A stretch of DNA of 64,000 nucleotides from a virus, in the IMG/VR virus record IMGVR_UViG_3300015171_000001, positions 93,281 through 157,280 of that record. One strand, 5' to 3'. Below, piece after piece: positions 9,938-17,902 of this stretch. Each line of letters begins with the position of its first letter. The first letter of the stretch is position 1. The translations under genes were made by a program, and so were the position numbers. The notes under the pieces are model-generated. The model saw only the letters and a list, made by a program, of their open reading frames with translations, had not been told where the DNA came from and searched no databases.

Positions 9938-9940
9938 TTT

Positions 9941-12583
9941 ATGTTATTTTCGGCACTCAGAAGATCATTGCTGATAGGCAAAGTGAATATTTTGTCTGGA
10001 CTTTACGCACTAAATAGTGCTGTTACTCCATTTACCATGTCTTCGGTAATATCTGGAAATAACGTATTAACAAAATCGGGAATCGGAGCCATATCTTTAA
10101 CTAATAACAATAATTCTTTTTCAAAAGGAATTGCTGTTTCATCGGGAATATTGGGAGGAACAAATTCTAATTGTTTGGGAAGTGGAACTGCTAGTATCTC
10201 AAAAAATGCACAGATACAGTTAGATTGTGGACAAGGTTCTTATACCTCAAGCATTCCGGCGTTTAATGGAAGTGGATCGTTGTTAATTACTGGGAATAAC
10301 CAAATTCAAATCCAAAACACAATAAATGGATTTTCGGGGGGAACTTTTGTTCTGGGGGGTGCAACATTAAATACTCCTCCCAATACATCAATTGCGTCTA
10401 TTTTAGGGACAGGACAACTTTTTATAGATTCTGGGTCTGTTGTGAATATTAATTCACAAAATAACGGATTAAATGCAGGAAACACTCTTCTGTTCAGCGG
10501 AGTGTCTGGTTCTGGTACTATTAATTTTAATGGAACCACAGGTGGGAATACTATACAAACCAAGCAAGTGAGTTCTAGTTTATTTGTCGGTACTATAAAT
10601 ATTAATCCTTCGGGGACTTCTGGTGTTGGAAAAACACAATTAAATTTTACATTAAATCCTTCCGCGTCTATTAATGTAGGAACTAATGGAACTTTATATG
10701 TCGTGAATGGAAATAATTTCCCAGGAAATATTATTTTAAATGGCGGAACTACTGGGGAGACATTGGGACAATTAAGGATAGAAACTTCTGGATCAAATAT
10801 AACGGGAAATGTCATTCTTAGTGGAAGTGTGTCTACGGGAACAATTGGAAATAATGTTACCGGGGTAACGGTGATGATAAGCGGGCCTATTGTTGGAAAT
10901 TTTAGATTAATCAAGACTGGCCCTGGGACAATTATATTTGGAGGCGGAAATACATATACTGGCGGAAGTAATGCAGCAAATCAAGGAACACTTATAAATC
11001 AAGGAGTTATAGTGGCAACTACATTAAATAGTGTGACTGGAAGTGTTTCCTCTTCTAGTTTTGGAGTACCTACTTCGCCATCTGCAGGAACTATAAATTT
11101 GGGAAATGCTACATTGACAGGAAATTTAATAGTTATTAGTCCAGGAGAAACTACCGATAGAATTGTGAATTTGGGAGGATCTACTGGTGGTGGGGCTATA
11201 TATAATAGCGGATCTGGATATTTGAAATTTACAAGCGATCTTTCAATCACAGGAAACGGGACAAAAAGTTTTACTATGGGCGGTACGGGTCCTATGGAAT
11301 TTGTGGGGGCGATAAGTGATAATAGCCCTACAAACAAAACATATGTTACGAAATCAAATGCAAATACGGTAACACTTTCTGGGAATAATACATATACAGG
11401 AAATACACAACTATTAGGAGGGACATTAATGTTGGGAAGTGGAACTGCACTAGGTTCTGCTTCAAACAGTTGTTCTATAAATTTAAGTTCTTCTTTAGAT
11501 TTAAATGGCCAAACAATATTGAATAATATTTTTACAACAGGAGCAACTCCAACAATAACAAATTCAAGTTCTTCAACGGCAACCATAAATTCAACAATTA
11601 CTAATGGAAATGCCCCAATTTTTATTAGTGGTAGTAGTGGTAATATAGTATTACAAACAGTTACAGGAACTAGTGGATTAACTATTACAAAAAATGGAAC
11701 AAATACTTTAATATTATCCGGTTCTTCAGATAATGCATTTTGTGCATTAAAAATAAATAACGGACTTGTTGTGTTAAATAAATCTGGATCAGGACATTCT
11801 TCTAACAATTTAACCTTGATAAGTGGGACGGTGCAGTTTGGATCTAATAATGTTTCATTGTTAACAGGAACTGGTCAGTTGGCCACAACAACTATACATG
11901 GCGGAACATTTGATTTAAGTGGATCTACTGGAAACAATACCACATTAGGGTCTTTGAGTGGAAGTGGTGGTATTATAACAAATAATGGGTCTGTATCTTC
12001 TACACTGACTATTGGAGGAAATAATGGTGGCGGAGCTAATTATGCAGGAACTCTTCAGAATGGAACAAATACATTATTTTTAACAAAAATAGGAACTGCG
12101 GCAATAACTATGTCTGGAAATAGTACCCATACAGGATCGACTAGTATAACAGGAGGAGAACTACAAATTAACGGTTCTTTTAGTGGATCTACTATATTAA
12201 TAAATGGAGGAAGATTGAGTGGGACGGGTTCGGTGGGTAGTGTAATTTTATCAAATACCGCAAATTCAGTAATTGTTGGGGGTCTTGGTACTGGAAGTTT
12301 TGGGTCATTACTTATGACTGGGTCTTTATATTTTTCAGGGTCTACTTGTGCGTTGGATGTGTATGGAAATGGGTCAACGGCGGCATCTTCAATAGCTGTT
12401 AGTGGATCTACTACATTGAACAGTGCCACTATTAATTTTTTACAAACATTAAACACTGGGACTTATAATTTAATAACAAATACAGTATCGTGCGCGGGGC
12501 TAACTACAATAGGAACTAATAATACTGGACATACCCCATCATGTTCAATAGTTGGGAATAATTTAATTGCTACGATAACATAA
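9941..12583 (+). CDS. Adhesin-like protein with autotransporter-associated beta-strand repeats
   Basis: 880 residues. At least a dozen copies of a repeat with the pattern ktGxGtitlsGnNtYTGgt-i-xGtL are visible: KTGPGTIIFGGGNTYTGGS, TVTLSGNNTYTGNTQLLGG, AITMSGNSTHTGSTSITGG, LILSGSSDN. This matches the passenger-associated repeat of bacterial type V autotransporters, which folds as a parallel beta-helix. There is no signal peptide and no C-terminal beta-barrel, so it is not an autotransporter. In this position it is most likely a beta-helical fibre or tailspike-type adhesin (inference). Many tracts are more GC-rich than their neighbours (ggggggaac and ggcggaagt types), which could reflect acquisition of the repeats from a bacterium. 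Confidence 0.7.
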   Translation: MLFSALRRSLLIGKVNILSGLYALNSAVTPFTMSSVISGNNVLTKSGIGAISLTNNNNSFSKGIAVSSGILGGTNSNCLGSGTASISKNAQIQLDCGQGSYTSSIPAFNGSGSLLITGNNQIQIQNTINGFSGGTFVLGGATLNTPPNTSIASILGTGQLFIDSGSVVNINSQNNGLNAGNTLLFSGVSGSGTINFNGTTGGNTIQTKQVSSSLFVGTININPSGTSGVGKTQLNFTLNPSASINVGTNGTLYVVNGNNFPGNIILNGGTTGETLGQLRIETSGSNITGNVILSGSVSTGTIGNNVTGVTVMISGPIVGNFRLIKTGPGTIIFGGGNTYTGGSNAANQGTLINQGVIVATTLNSVTGSVSSSSFGVPTSPSAGTINLGNATLTGNLIVISPGETTDRIVNLGGSTGGGAIYNSGSGYLKFTSDLSITGNGTKSFTMGGTGPMEFVGAISDNSPTNKTYVTKSNANTVTLSGNNTYTGNTQLLGGTLMLGSGTALGSASNSCSINLSSSLDLNGQTILNNIFTTGATPTITNSSSSTATINSTITNGNAPIFISGSSGNIVLQTVTGTSGLTITKNGTNTLILSGSSDNAFCALKINNGLVVLNKSGSGHSSNNLTLISGTVQFGSNNVSLLTGTGQLATTTIHGGTFDLSGSTGNNTTLGSLSGSGGIITNNGSVSSTLTIGGNNGGGANYAGTLQNGTNTLFLTKIGTAAITMSGNSTHTGSTSITGGELQINGSFSGSTILINGGRLSGTGSVGSVILSNTANSVIVGGLGTGSFGSLLMTGSLYFSGSTCALDVYGNGSTAASSIAVSGSTTLNSATINFLQTLNTGTYNLITNTVSCAGLTTIGTNNTGHTPSCSIVGNNLIATIT

Positions 12584-12593
12584 CCCAAAAACA

Positions 12594-12812
12594 ATGACAA
12601 CAATAACAACATCCGCTATATTTACTATAGGACCAATAACAGACAATATGATAGACACTGTATCAGCCACAATATATTTATCTGGAACAAACATGACTTC
12701 TTTGAATATGACATTATGGTCTGGTCAAGATTATATTAATATTGGAAACTGGACAAATGACCAAGCTATTTCAAGAATTACTTCTTTATTAAATTCTGGC
12801 GCGGGTTCTTAA
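12594..12812 (+). CDS. Small protein at end of fibre cluster
   Basis: 72 residues, Thr/Ile/Ser-rich (begins MTTITTSAIFTIGPITDN, ends LLNSGAGS). It starts 10 nt after the adhesin stop and so belongs to the fibre operon. No recognised domain. The regular alternation of hydrophobic and Thr/Ser residues suggests a small beta domain. A fibre tip, cap or virion decoration role is possible but unsupported. Confidence 0.5.
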   Translation: MTTITTSAIFTIGPITDNMIDTVSATIYLSGTNMTSLNMTLWSGQDYINIGNWTNDQAISRITSLLNSGAGS

Positions 12813-13068
12813 TTATAATTAAAATAATTCTAAAATCGGTTTTAAGCGTTATAATTAATGAAATGGTGTCTTCATATTGAATTCTGTTAAAAATGTCACC
12901 TTGGTACATCCTGAGCCAAATAAACGGCAGTTGACAACTGATATTAAATTGCAAAACAATGACACCTTGAAAAATGAATTATTTAATTTAAATAAATTTT
13001 TGTTTTTTATAAATTATTTATTACTAATTATAAGAATATTATTAATTTATTATTATTAATTTATTATT

Positions 13069-13180
13069 ATTAATTTATTAATTTATTAATTTATTAATTT
13101 ATTAATTTATTAATTTATTAATTTATTAATTTATTAATTTATTAATTTATTAATTTATTAATTTATTAATTTATTAATTT
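13069..13180. repeat. Perfect tandem array of the octamer ATTAATTT (14 copies)
   Basis: 112 bp of uninterrupted ATTAATTT units (14 x 8 bp), flanked from about 13041 to 13192 by the related ATTATT/TTAATTT pattern. It contains no G or C at all, so it would melt easily. Possible roles are a DNA-unwinding element, recombination hotspot or spacer, or simple slippage product. Confidence 0.9.
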
Positions 13181-13319
13181 ATTATTATTAATACAAATAA
13201 TTGTAAAATATAATAATTAACGAGTCAAGTTAAAATAAATATTTATTGTGTTTTTTCTGAAAATTCCAGATTGAATTTTCCATATTTGAATTCCCAATCG
13301 TTGTTAATTAATTTAGAGT

Positions 13320-13329
13320 TATATTTATA
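13320..13329 (+). promoter_or_regulatory. AT-rich promoter-like motif before NTase-kinase operon
   Basis: TATATTTATA followed 9 nt later by the ATG at 13339; the same decamer as before the fibre gene. It would serve the five-gene operon 13339-17707. Confidence 0.45.
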
Positions 13330-13338
13330 ACATACGAT

Positions 13339-14619
13339 ATGATCAGAGAAAATACATTTAAAATATATGGGAATAATCTAAATCCAAAAATTTGGAAATC
13401 TGATGGGACTATAAAAACAGAAATTAGAGAAAAATTATTAGAAATTGCTGATAATTTTTATAAAGATTTAGAATTCAATTTTCCTTATTCAGATATTTTA
13501 TTATTAGGATCTAATGCAAATTATGATTGGAATGAATTTTCAGACATAGATTTGCATATTTTAATTGATAGTAAAAAACTAGGTATTAATGATAAATATA
13601 TACAACCATTCTTGGATGGATTGAAAGATAAATGGAATATTAAACACAAAATAACTTTACACGATATTCCTGTCGAAATGTATATTCAAAATATTGATGA
13701 TAAAAATGCTGCTCTTGGAATATTTTCTTTATTGAATAATAAATGGATTAAATTTCCAAAAAAACAAAAAATTTCATTTAATAAAGAAAAAGTAAAAGAA
13801 GATTTTAAAAATATAACTGGGATCATCAATCATATTATAAATAATAATGAATTAGAAAAAGGAAAAAAATTAGAAGATAAAATTTGGGAAATTAGAAAAC
13901 AAGGATTGGGAAATAGAGGAGAATTTTCTGATGGAAATATTTTATTTAAATTATTAAGAAGTTCTGGTTATATTAAAAAACTTATAGATTTTACAAATAA
14001 GTCATATGATGAGAAAGAATCTTTAAAAGAAAAAATTATTGGAGAAGGACTTAATGATCCACATATATTTAAAGCTATATTTATGGCAGGAATTCCTGGT
14101 GCCGGAAAAACAGAAGTATCAAAATATATTAAAGGTGGAACTGGATTGAAAGTAGTAAATATTGATATTTTTAATGAATGGTATTTGAAAAATAAAAAAG
14201 CAATTGATTTTGATAAATTTGATCAATTAATTAATTCTCAATTAAGTACATATATTCAAGGACATTTAGGACTTATTATAGATAAAACTTCCAGTGATTT
14301 TGATATGACATTAAAAACCAAAGAATCTCTTGAATTATTTGGATATGATACCGCTATGATATTTGTCACTGCTGATTTAGAAATAGCAAAACAAAGAGTA
14401 ATTAATAGACAAAAAGAAAATGGGAGAGAGGTAGATACTGATTATATTGATAAAGTCCACACAGCTTTGCAAAAAAGTATAGAGAAGTATACAAAAATTT
14501 TTAAAAATAATTTATTTATTATAGATAATACAGAAAATATTGATTTTGGTAGATTAAATAAACAAGTTAATAAATTTATTAATTCCCCTGTTAAAAATCC
14601 TCTGAGCAAAATTAATTAA
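13339..14619 (+). CDS. Nucleotidyltransferase fused to P-loop (zeta-toxin-like) kinase
   Basis: 426 residues, two domains. The N-terminal ~120 residues carry the minimal nucleotidyltransferase signature: G57-S58 followed by NYDWNEFSDIDLHILID with metal-binding D69 and D71, the GS...DxD pattern of the Pol-beta superfamily. The C-terminal half has a Walker A (GIPGAGKT at 251-258). Downstream are NIDIFNEW, IIDKTSSDFD, and FVTADLEIAKQRVINRQ, as in zeta-toxin or polynucleotide-kinase-like small-molecule kinases. The transferred group and target are unknown; RNA or protein nucleotidylation or phosphorylation is possible. It is the first gene of a tight operon with four ADP-ribosyltransferase-like paralogues (next start 2 nt after its stop). 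That makes a cluster of presumptive target-modifying enzymes. Confidence 0.75.
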   Translation: MIRENTFKIYGNNLNPKIWKSDGTIKTEIREKLLEIADNFYKDLEFNFPYSDILLLGSNANYDWNEFSDIDLHILIDSKKLGINDKYIQPFLDGLKDKWNIKHKITLHDIPVEMYIQNIDDKNAALGIFSLLNNKWIKFPKKQKISFNKEKVKEDFKNITGIINHIINNNELEKGKKLEDKIWEIRKQGLGNRGEFSDGNILFKLLRSSGYIKKLIDFTNKSYDEKESLKEKIIGEGLNDPHIFKAIFMAGIPGAGKTEVSKYIKGGTGLKVVNIDIFNEWYLKNKKAIDFDKFDQLINSQLSTYIQGHLGLIIDKTSSDFDMTLKTKESLELFGYDTAMIFVTADLEIAKQRVINRQKENGREVDTDYIDKVHTALQKSIEKYTKIFKNNLFIIDNTENIDFGRLNKQVNKFINSPVKNPLSKIN

Positions 14620-14620
14620 T

Positions 14621-15385
14621 ATGAAATTAAAAACACTTTTAACCGAAATTGAGTCTGAACAAGATCAAATATCAATTCTAAAAAAAGAATGCCCATTTGC
14701 TATTGAAATATATAAAAAATTTAATTATTTGTTTTTTAGAGGATCAAAAAATGTTTCTGTATTTGAAAAAATAAAACCTCTAGTTAATAGATTATCAAGA
14801 GATTCTTCTAATGTTGCTAATTTATTATTTGATAATAATAAAGACAATTCTTCCTATCAAAAAAGATCGAGTTCTATTATTTTTTCTGGAATTAAAAGAG
14901 TTGCTGAAATTTATGGGAATGTACATGTGTTTTTTCCAAAAGGAAATGCAAAAATAACATTTTCTAAAAGTGATTTTATATATACAAAATTAATAAATGT
15001 TCCTATGATATTAGATACATTTGGAAATGAGACTTTTAATTTTTTGTTTGATATTATAGCACCAGAACAAACAAAAGCAACTAGTTTTGAACAACTTGTT
15101 AAATATTTTAAAATAATAGACACGATGGACAAAAAACATTTATCCGAAATGACTTTCTCCAATACTAAATTTCAAGAATTTGTGTATAAGCCGTTTATAA
15201 AAAATAATGTTAAAAATTCATATGATTATTTTTCTAGTTTTGTTTCTAATAAAAATTTGAATTTCGTGGGGAATATATTAATGTCTGAATTGAATAATAT
15301 AAAACATCCCGAATTGTGGACACAAGAAGAAGGATATATGATAGATTTTAAACATTTTTATGATAATTTGAGAAATAAATTATGA
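14621..15385 (+). CDS. ADP-ribosyltransferase-like protein, paralogue 1 of 4
   Basis: 254 residues. Shares with the three following genes an FFRG motif (here LFFRG at ~37-41, candidate NAD-binding Arg), NVANLLFDNN, then KRSSSIIFS (candidate Ser-Thr-Ser-like strand), AEIYGNVHVFFPKGN, and a C-terminal WTQEEGYMID (candidate catalytic Glu strand). The R / S / E order fits R-S-E class mono-ADP-ribosyltransferases such as T4 Alt/ModA, but the match is by motif only. The N-terminus MKLKTLLTE contains an LxE site like the T4 capsid-targeting leaders removed by gp21 protease, so it may be an injected internal protein. Its TGA overlaps the next ATG (ATGA). Confidence 0.55.
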   Translation: MKLKTLLTEIESEQDQISILKKECPFAIEIYKKFNYLFFRGSKNVSVFEKIKPLVNRLSRDSSNVANLLFDNNKDNSSYQKRSSSIIFSGIKRVAEIYGNVHVFFPKGNAKITFSKSDFIYTKLINVPMILDTFGNETFNFLFDIIAPEQTKATSFEQLVKYFKIIDTMDKKHLSEMTFSNTKFQEFVYKPFIKNNVKNSYDYFSSFVSNKNLNFVGNILMSELNNIKHPELWTQEEGYMIDFKHFYDNLRNKL

Positions 15386-16167
15386 TTAAGTTAAAAAATA
15401 TACTCAGAGAAATTCAAGAAGTAGATCAACATGTTGCCTTGTTACAAAGGGATTGTGGATTAGCAATTCAAAAAATTGTAAATGAACATTTGGTATTTTA
15501 TAGAGGAGAAAAGGGTTCTGAATTTTTTATAGAAAGGACCGCAAGACCTAGAGTTAGTTTGGATGGGCCCAATATAGCCAATTTATTATTTGATAACAAT
15601 CCCGATAATGTACATTATACAAAAAGAGGGAAGTGTTTGATTTTTAGTTCTAACCAAGAGACTGCTAAACAATTTGGTCATTTACATGTTTTTATTCCAA
15701 AAGGAAATCCTTCTATATCATATATAAAAAGAGATTTTGTTGACTGTTATTTAATAAATCCTCCTCTAACAATATCCTATTTGGATAATATTAGCTATAT
15801 TTTTCGTAAAATACTTGATACTCCTGTAAAAATAAGGACAGTTGATTTCATAAAGAATGCTTGTAAATTTATAGATGATCATCCATTATTTAATGAAGAA
15901 GAAGAGGCTCTATCAATGTTAAAACGTTTGTATATGACCGAGGTGCATTTTACTGAGTGGATACTTCCTGTTTTATTGGGAGACGTAAAAAATTCTTATG
16001 AATATTTTTTGGAAAGCGCGTCTTATGAAAATATTTCAGACACAAATGGAAATAAAAATTTATCAGAATTTCGCAAAACTGATATATTTGACGAATTTTG
16101 GTCAGATTGTTCTGGTTATCTTATAAACAACGATTATTTTGTAAATTCTATTTTTCCAAAATTATGA
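15382..16167 (+). CDS. ADP-ribosyltransferase-like protein, paralogue 2 of 4
   Basis: 261 residues. Same motif order as its neighbours: LVFYRGEKG, then RPRVSLDG, NIANLLFDNN, KRGKCLIFSS, AKQFGHLHVFIPKGNPSIS, and a C-terminal WSDCSGYLIN. The position that is Glu in paralogues 1, 3 and 4 (WTQE/WTE) is Asp here, so activity may differ or be lost. N-terminus MIKLKNILREI again has an LxE. Start ATG overlaps the previous stop and its own stop overlaps the next start, implying coupled translation. The ADP-ribosyltransferase assignment is an inference; an unknown fold is the alternative. Confidence 0.55.
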   Translation: MIKLKNILREIQEVDQHVALLQRDCGLAIQKIVNEHLVFYRGEKGSEFFIERTARPRVSLDGPNIANLLFDNNPDNVHYTKRGKCLIFSSNQETAKQFGHLHVFIPKGNPSISYIKRDFVDCYLINPPLTISYLDNISYIFRKILDTPVKIRTVDFIKNACKFIDDHPLFNEEEEALSMLKRLYMTEVHFTEWILPVLLGDVKNSYEYFLESASYENISDTNGNKNLSEFRKTDIFDEFWSDCSGYLINNDYFVNSIFPKL

Positions 16168-16937
16168 AATTAATGTCCATTTTAAATAATATTAGATTAG
16201 TGGAATCTTATCAGCATATTGATATAAAGGATAAGTCAAATCATGATAATTTTATAAATGAATTTCATTCAAAATGTCAAGTGGCCATAAACAAATATAA
16301 AGAAGGTGTTAGATTTTATAGAGGATTTCCGGCTCCAGAAAAAGATATTGTATATTATATAGATCCCACAAATTATACGAGAAAAGCATCAGAAACGCAT
16401 AATTATATAAATTTATTATTTGATAATAATGCAGAATTGGGTCATGTTGGTAAAAGAAGCAAATCTGTAATAACTTGTACAGATTTTGGACAATCAGATA
16501 GATATGGAAAATCATACATTATTTTTCCAATAGGAGATCCATATATGTCATATGGAAAATCTCCAGACTTTTGGTATAACTTTGAGAACACAATTGGCCA
16601 CGTCGATGTAGTAAATTCCGAAATTAAGAGTATTTTAACCGACGCGCATCAAGATACAAATGATTCGGATATTAATATATTAAAAAAATCATTGAGAAAA
16701 GCACAAGAAATTTTGAAATATAGAGGGGAAGATGAAGAAGTTCAGTATTCTACAGAAGATTATTTTACCGAAGATAAAGATATAGTTGAGAATTTTTTTG
16801 ATAGATTAAATCCACAAAAAAATGGAATAGAATCAAAAAAATTATCGACAATGGGAAGAATGACTAGAAAAGAAATTTGGACAGAAGTACCGTGTTATGC
16901 AATAGATTATTATAAAATATATCAAATATTACCATGA
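16164..16937 (+). CDS. ADP-ribosyltransferase-like protein, paralogue 3 of 4
   Basis: 257 residues from the ATG at 16164. The frame is open further upstream to 16098, but that lies inside the previous gene. The ATGA overlap and the shared N-terminus MKLMSILNNI identify the true start. Motifs: VRFYRGF (~50), YTRKASE, YINLLFDNN, KRSKSVITCT, DRYGKSYIIFPIGDPYMSYG, and WTEVPCYAIDYY at the C-terminus with a possible catalytic Glu. It has a longer N-terminal extension than the others and an acidic insertion (~185-220). Confidence 0.55.
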   Translation: MKLMSILNNIRLVESYQHIDIKDKSNHDNFINEFHSKCQVAINKYKEGVRFYRGFPAPEKDIVYYIDPTNYTRKASETHNYINLLFDNNAELGHVGKRSKSVITCTDFGQSDRYGKSYIIFPIGDPYMSYGKSPDFWYNFENTIGHVDVVNSEIKSILTDAHQDTNDSDINILKKSLRKAQEILKYRGEDEEVQYSTEDYFTEDKDIVENFFDRLNPQKNGIESKKLSTMGRMTRKEIWTEVPCYAIDYYKIYQILP

Positions 16938-17707
16938 AACTAAAATCTATATTAAAAGAAGTTATATCAAAACAAGAAGTTGAACAACAAAGTTCTTTAG
17001 CAATTCAAAAGGCTAGGGAAGGAGTTTTATTATTTCGTGGGGACAAATCAGAAGAAAAATTTTTCTATAGAGATCCATCAACTAGAGTTAGAAAATCATT
17101 GTCTGGTTATAATATTGTAAATTTATTATTTGATAATAATCCACATTTAGAACATGCTCAAAAAAGAAGTAAGTCTATTATATTTTCAAGACAACAGGAC
17201 ATTGCTAATTATTATGGAAATAAATACATTGTTCTTCCAACACAAGATCCTTATATTTCTTTTATTAATGAAGACTTTGTTTATATAAAACCAAAAATAA
17301 GTGGAAGCACTATGAATAATAGTGCATTTGAATTACATTTATTATCTATAGCAAATATTTGTGGACATGATAATAGATTGTTTGATACATTTGATGAGGT
17401 TAGAGCATGTATTCAAAGTATTGATAAAAATATAAAACCAATGAAATTTGATCGCACACAGAATTATTCAATACTTTGGAATTTTTGTTTAAAAAATAAA
17501 GGACATTTATTGCAATCTATTTTTGAAGTATTTTCTCCAAAAGGACTTGGGGTAACAACAAAAAAATTATCTCAATTAACAAAGTCTGATAATTTCTTAG
17601 AAGGTTGGACTGAACAATCATGTTGGTTTATTAATAATGTTGAATTAAAAAATGAGTTTGGGGTAAAATTTAAAGATAATAAAAAAACCTCGTCAAAATA
17701 TGTTTGA
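16934..17707 (+). CDS. ADP-ribosyltransferase-like protein, paralogue 4 of 4
   Basis: 257 residues, last of the tandem array. Motifs: GVLLFRGDKS (~35), TRVRKSLSG, NIVNLLFDNN, KRSKSIIFSR, ANYYGNKYIVLP, DPYISF, and C-terminal WTEQSCWFIN. N-terminus MKLKSILKEVISK carries the LxE leader-like motif. The ATG overlaps the stop of paralogue 3 (ATGA). Immediately after its stop comes a strong sigma70-type promoter, so the operon probably ends here. Confidence 0.55.
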   Translation: MKLKSILKEVISKQEVEQQSSLAIQKAREGVLLFRGDKSEEKFFYRDPSTRVRKSLSGYNIVNLLFDNNPHLEHAQKRSKSIIFSRQQDIANYYGNKYIVLPTQDPYISFINEDFVYIKPKISGSTMNNSAFELHLLSIANICGHDNRLFDTFDEVRACIQSIDKNIKPMKFDRTQNYSILWNFCLKNKGHLLQSIFEVFSPKGLGVTTKKLSQLTKSDNFLEGWTEQSCWFINNVELKNEFGVKFKDNKKTSSKYV

Positions 17708-17731
17708 CAAGAAGTATCAATTGGTTATAAT
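17704..17731 (+). promoter_or_regulatory. Consensus sigma70-type promoter
   Basis: TTGACA (17704-17709), 16-nt spacer, TATAAT (17726-17731). The ATG of the next frame (17738) is only 6 nt after the -10 box, so the predicted transcript starts at the start codon. Confidence 0.8.
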
Positions 17732-17737
17732 ATTTTA

Positions 17738-17902
17738 ATGAAATTTTATACGGGAATAGGTAGTAGAAAAACGCCTATTGATATTAAGACGTTAATTATT
17801 AATATTACTAAAACACTTGCCAATAATTCTTATATTTTAAGAAGTGGAGGTGCCGATGGAGCAAATTTGTTTTTTGAAGAAACTAGAAAAAAGTTTATGT
17901 GA
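17738..17902 (+). pseudogene. Truncated SLOG/DprA-like fragment (54 aa)
   Basis: Encodes MKFYTGIGSRKTPIDI, then LANNSYILRSGGADGANLFF, then a stop after EETRKKFM. The GIGSR-TP and LRSGGADGA motifs are the nucleotide-binding start of the Rossmann-like SLOG family (DprA/LOG-like) common in phages, whose members are several times longer. This copy stops mid-domain. It still has a near-perfect promoter and its TGA overlaps the GTG start of the next gene, so it may now act as a short leader cistron. I see no continuation in the other frames. Confidence 0.65.

Larger units (their letters stand above)
12813..13338. other. Long non-coding AT-rich region
   Basis: 526 bp without a convincing gene. It contains a direct repeat (AATGTCACCTTGG at 12892 and AATGACACCTTGA at 12957), a palindrome CAGTTGACAACTG at 12928-12940, and a 14-nt match to the group I intron P4 (Q) consensus at 12908-12921. 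After these come a long tandem 8-mer array and then a promoter-like motif. A TTG-started 60-codon frame at 12877 runs into the repeat array and is not believable as a gene. Confidence 0.6.

Noticed and set aside
10306-12456. Long Pro/Val/Phe-rich minus-strand frames opposite the adhesin gene
   Set aside because: Shadows of the GC-richer Gly/Ser/Thr codons on the + strand; strongly biased composition and no start signals.
12877-13059. TTG-started 60-codon frame in the gap after the fibre cluster
   Set aside because: Weak start, ends inside the low-complexity repeat array, and codes for a hydrophobic tail only because of the repeat; a group I-like motif and direct repeat in the same stretch argue for non-coding DNA.
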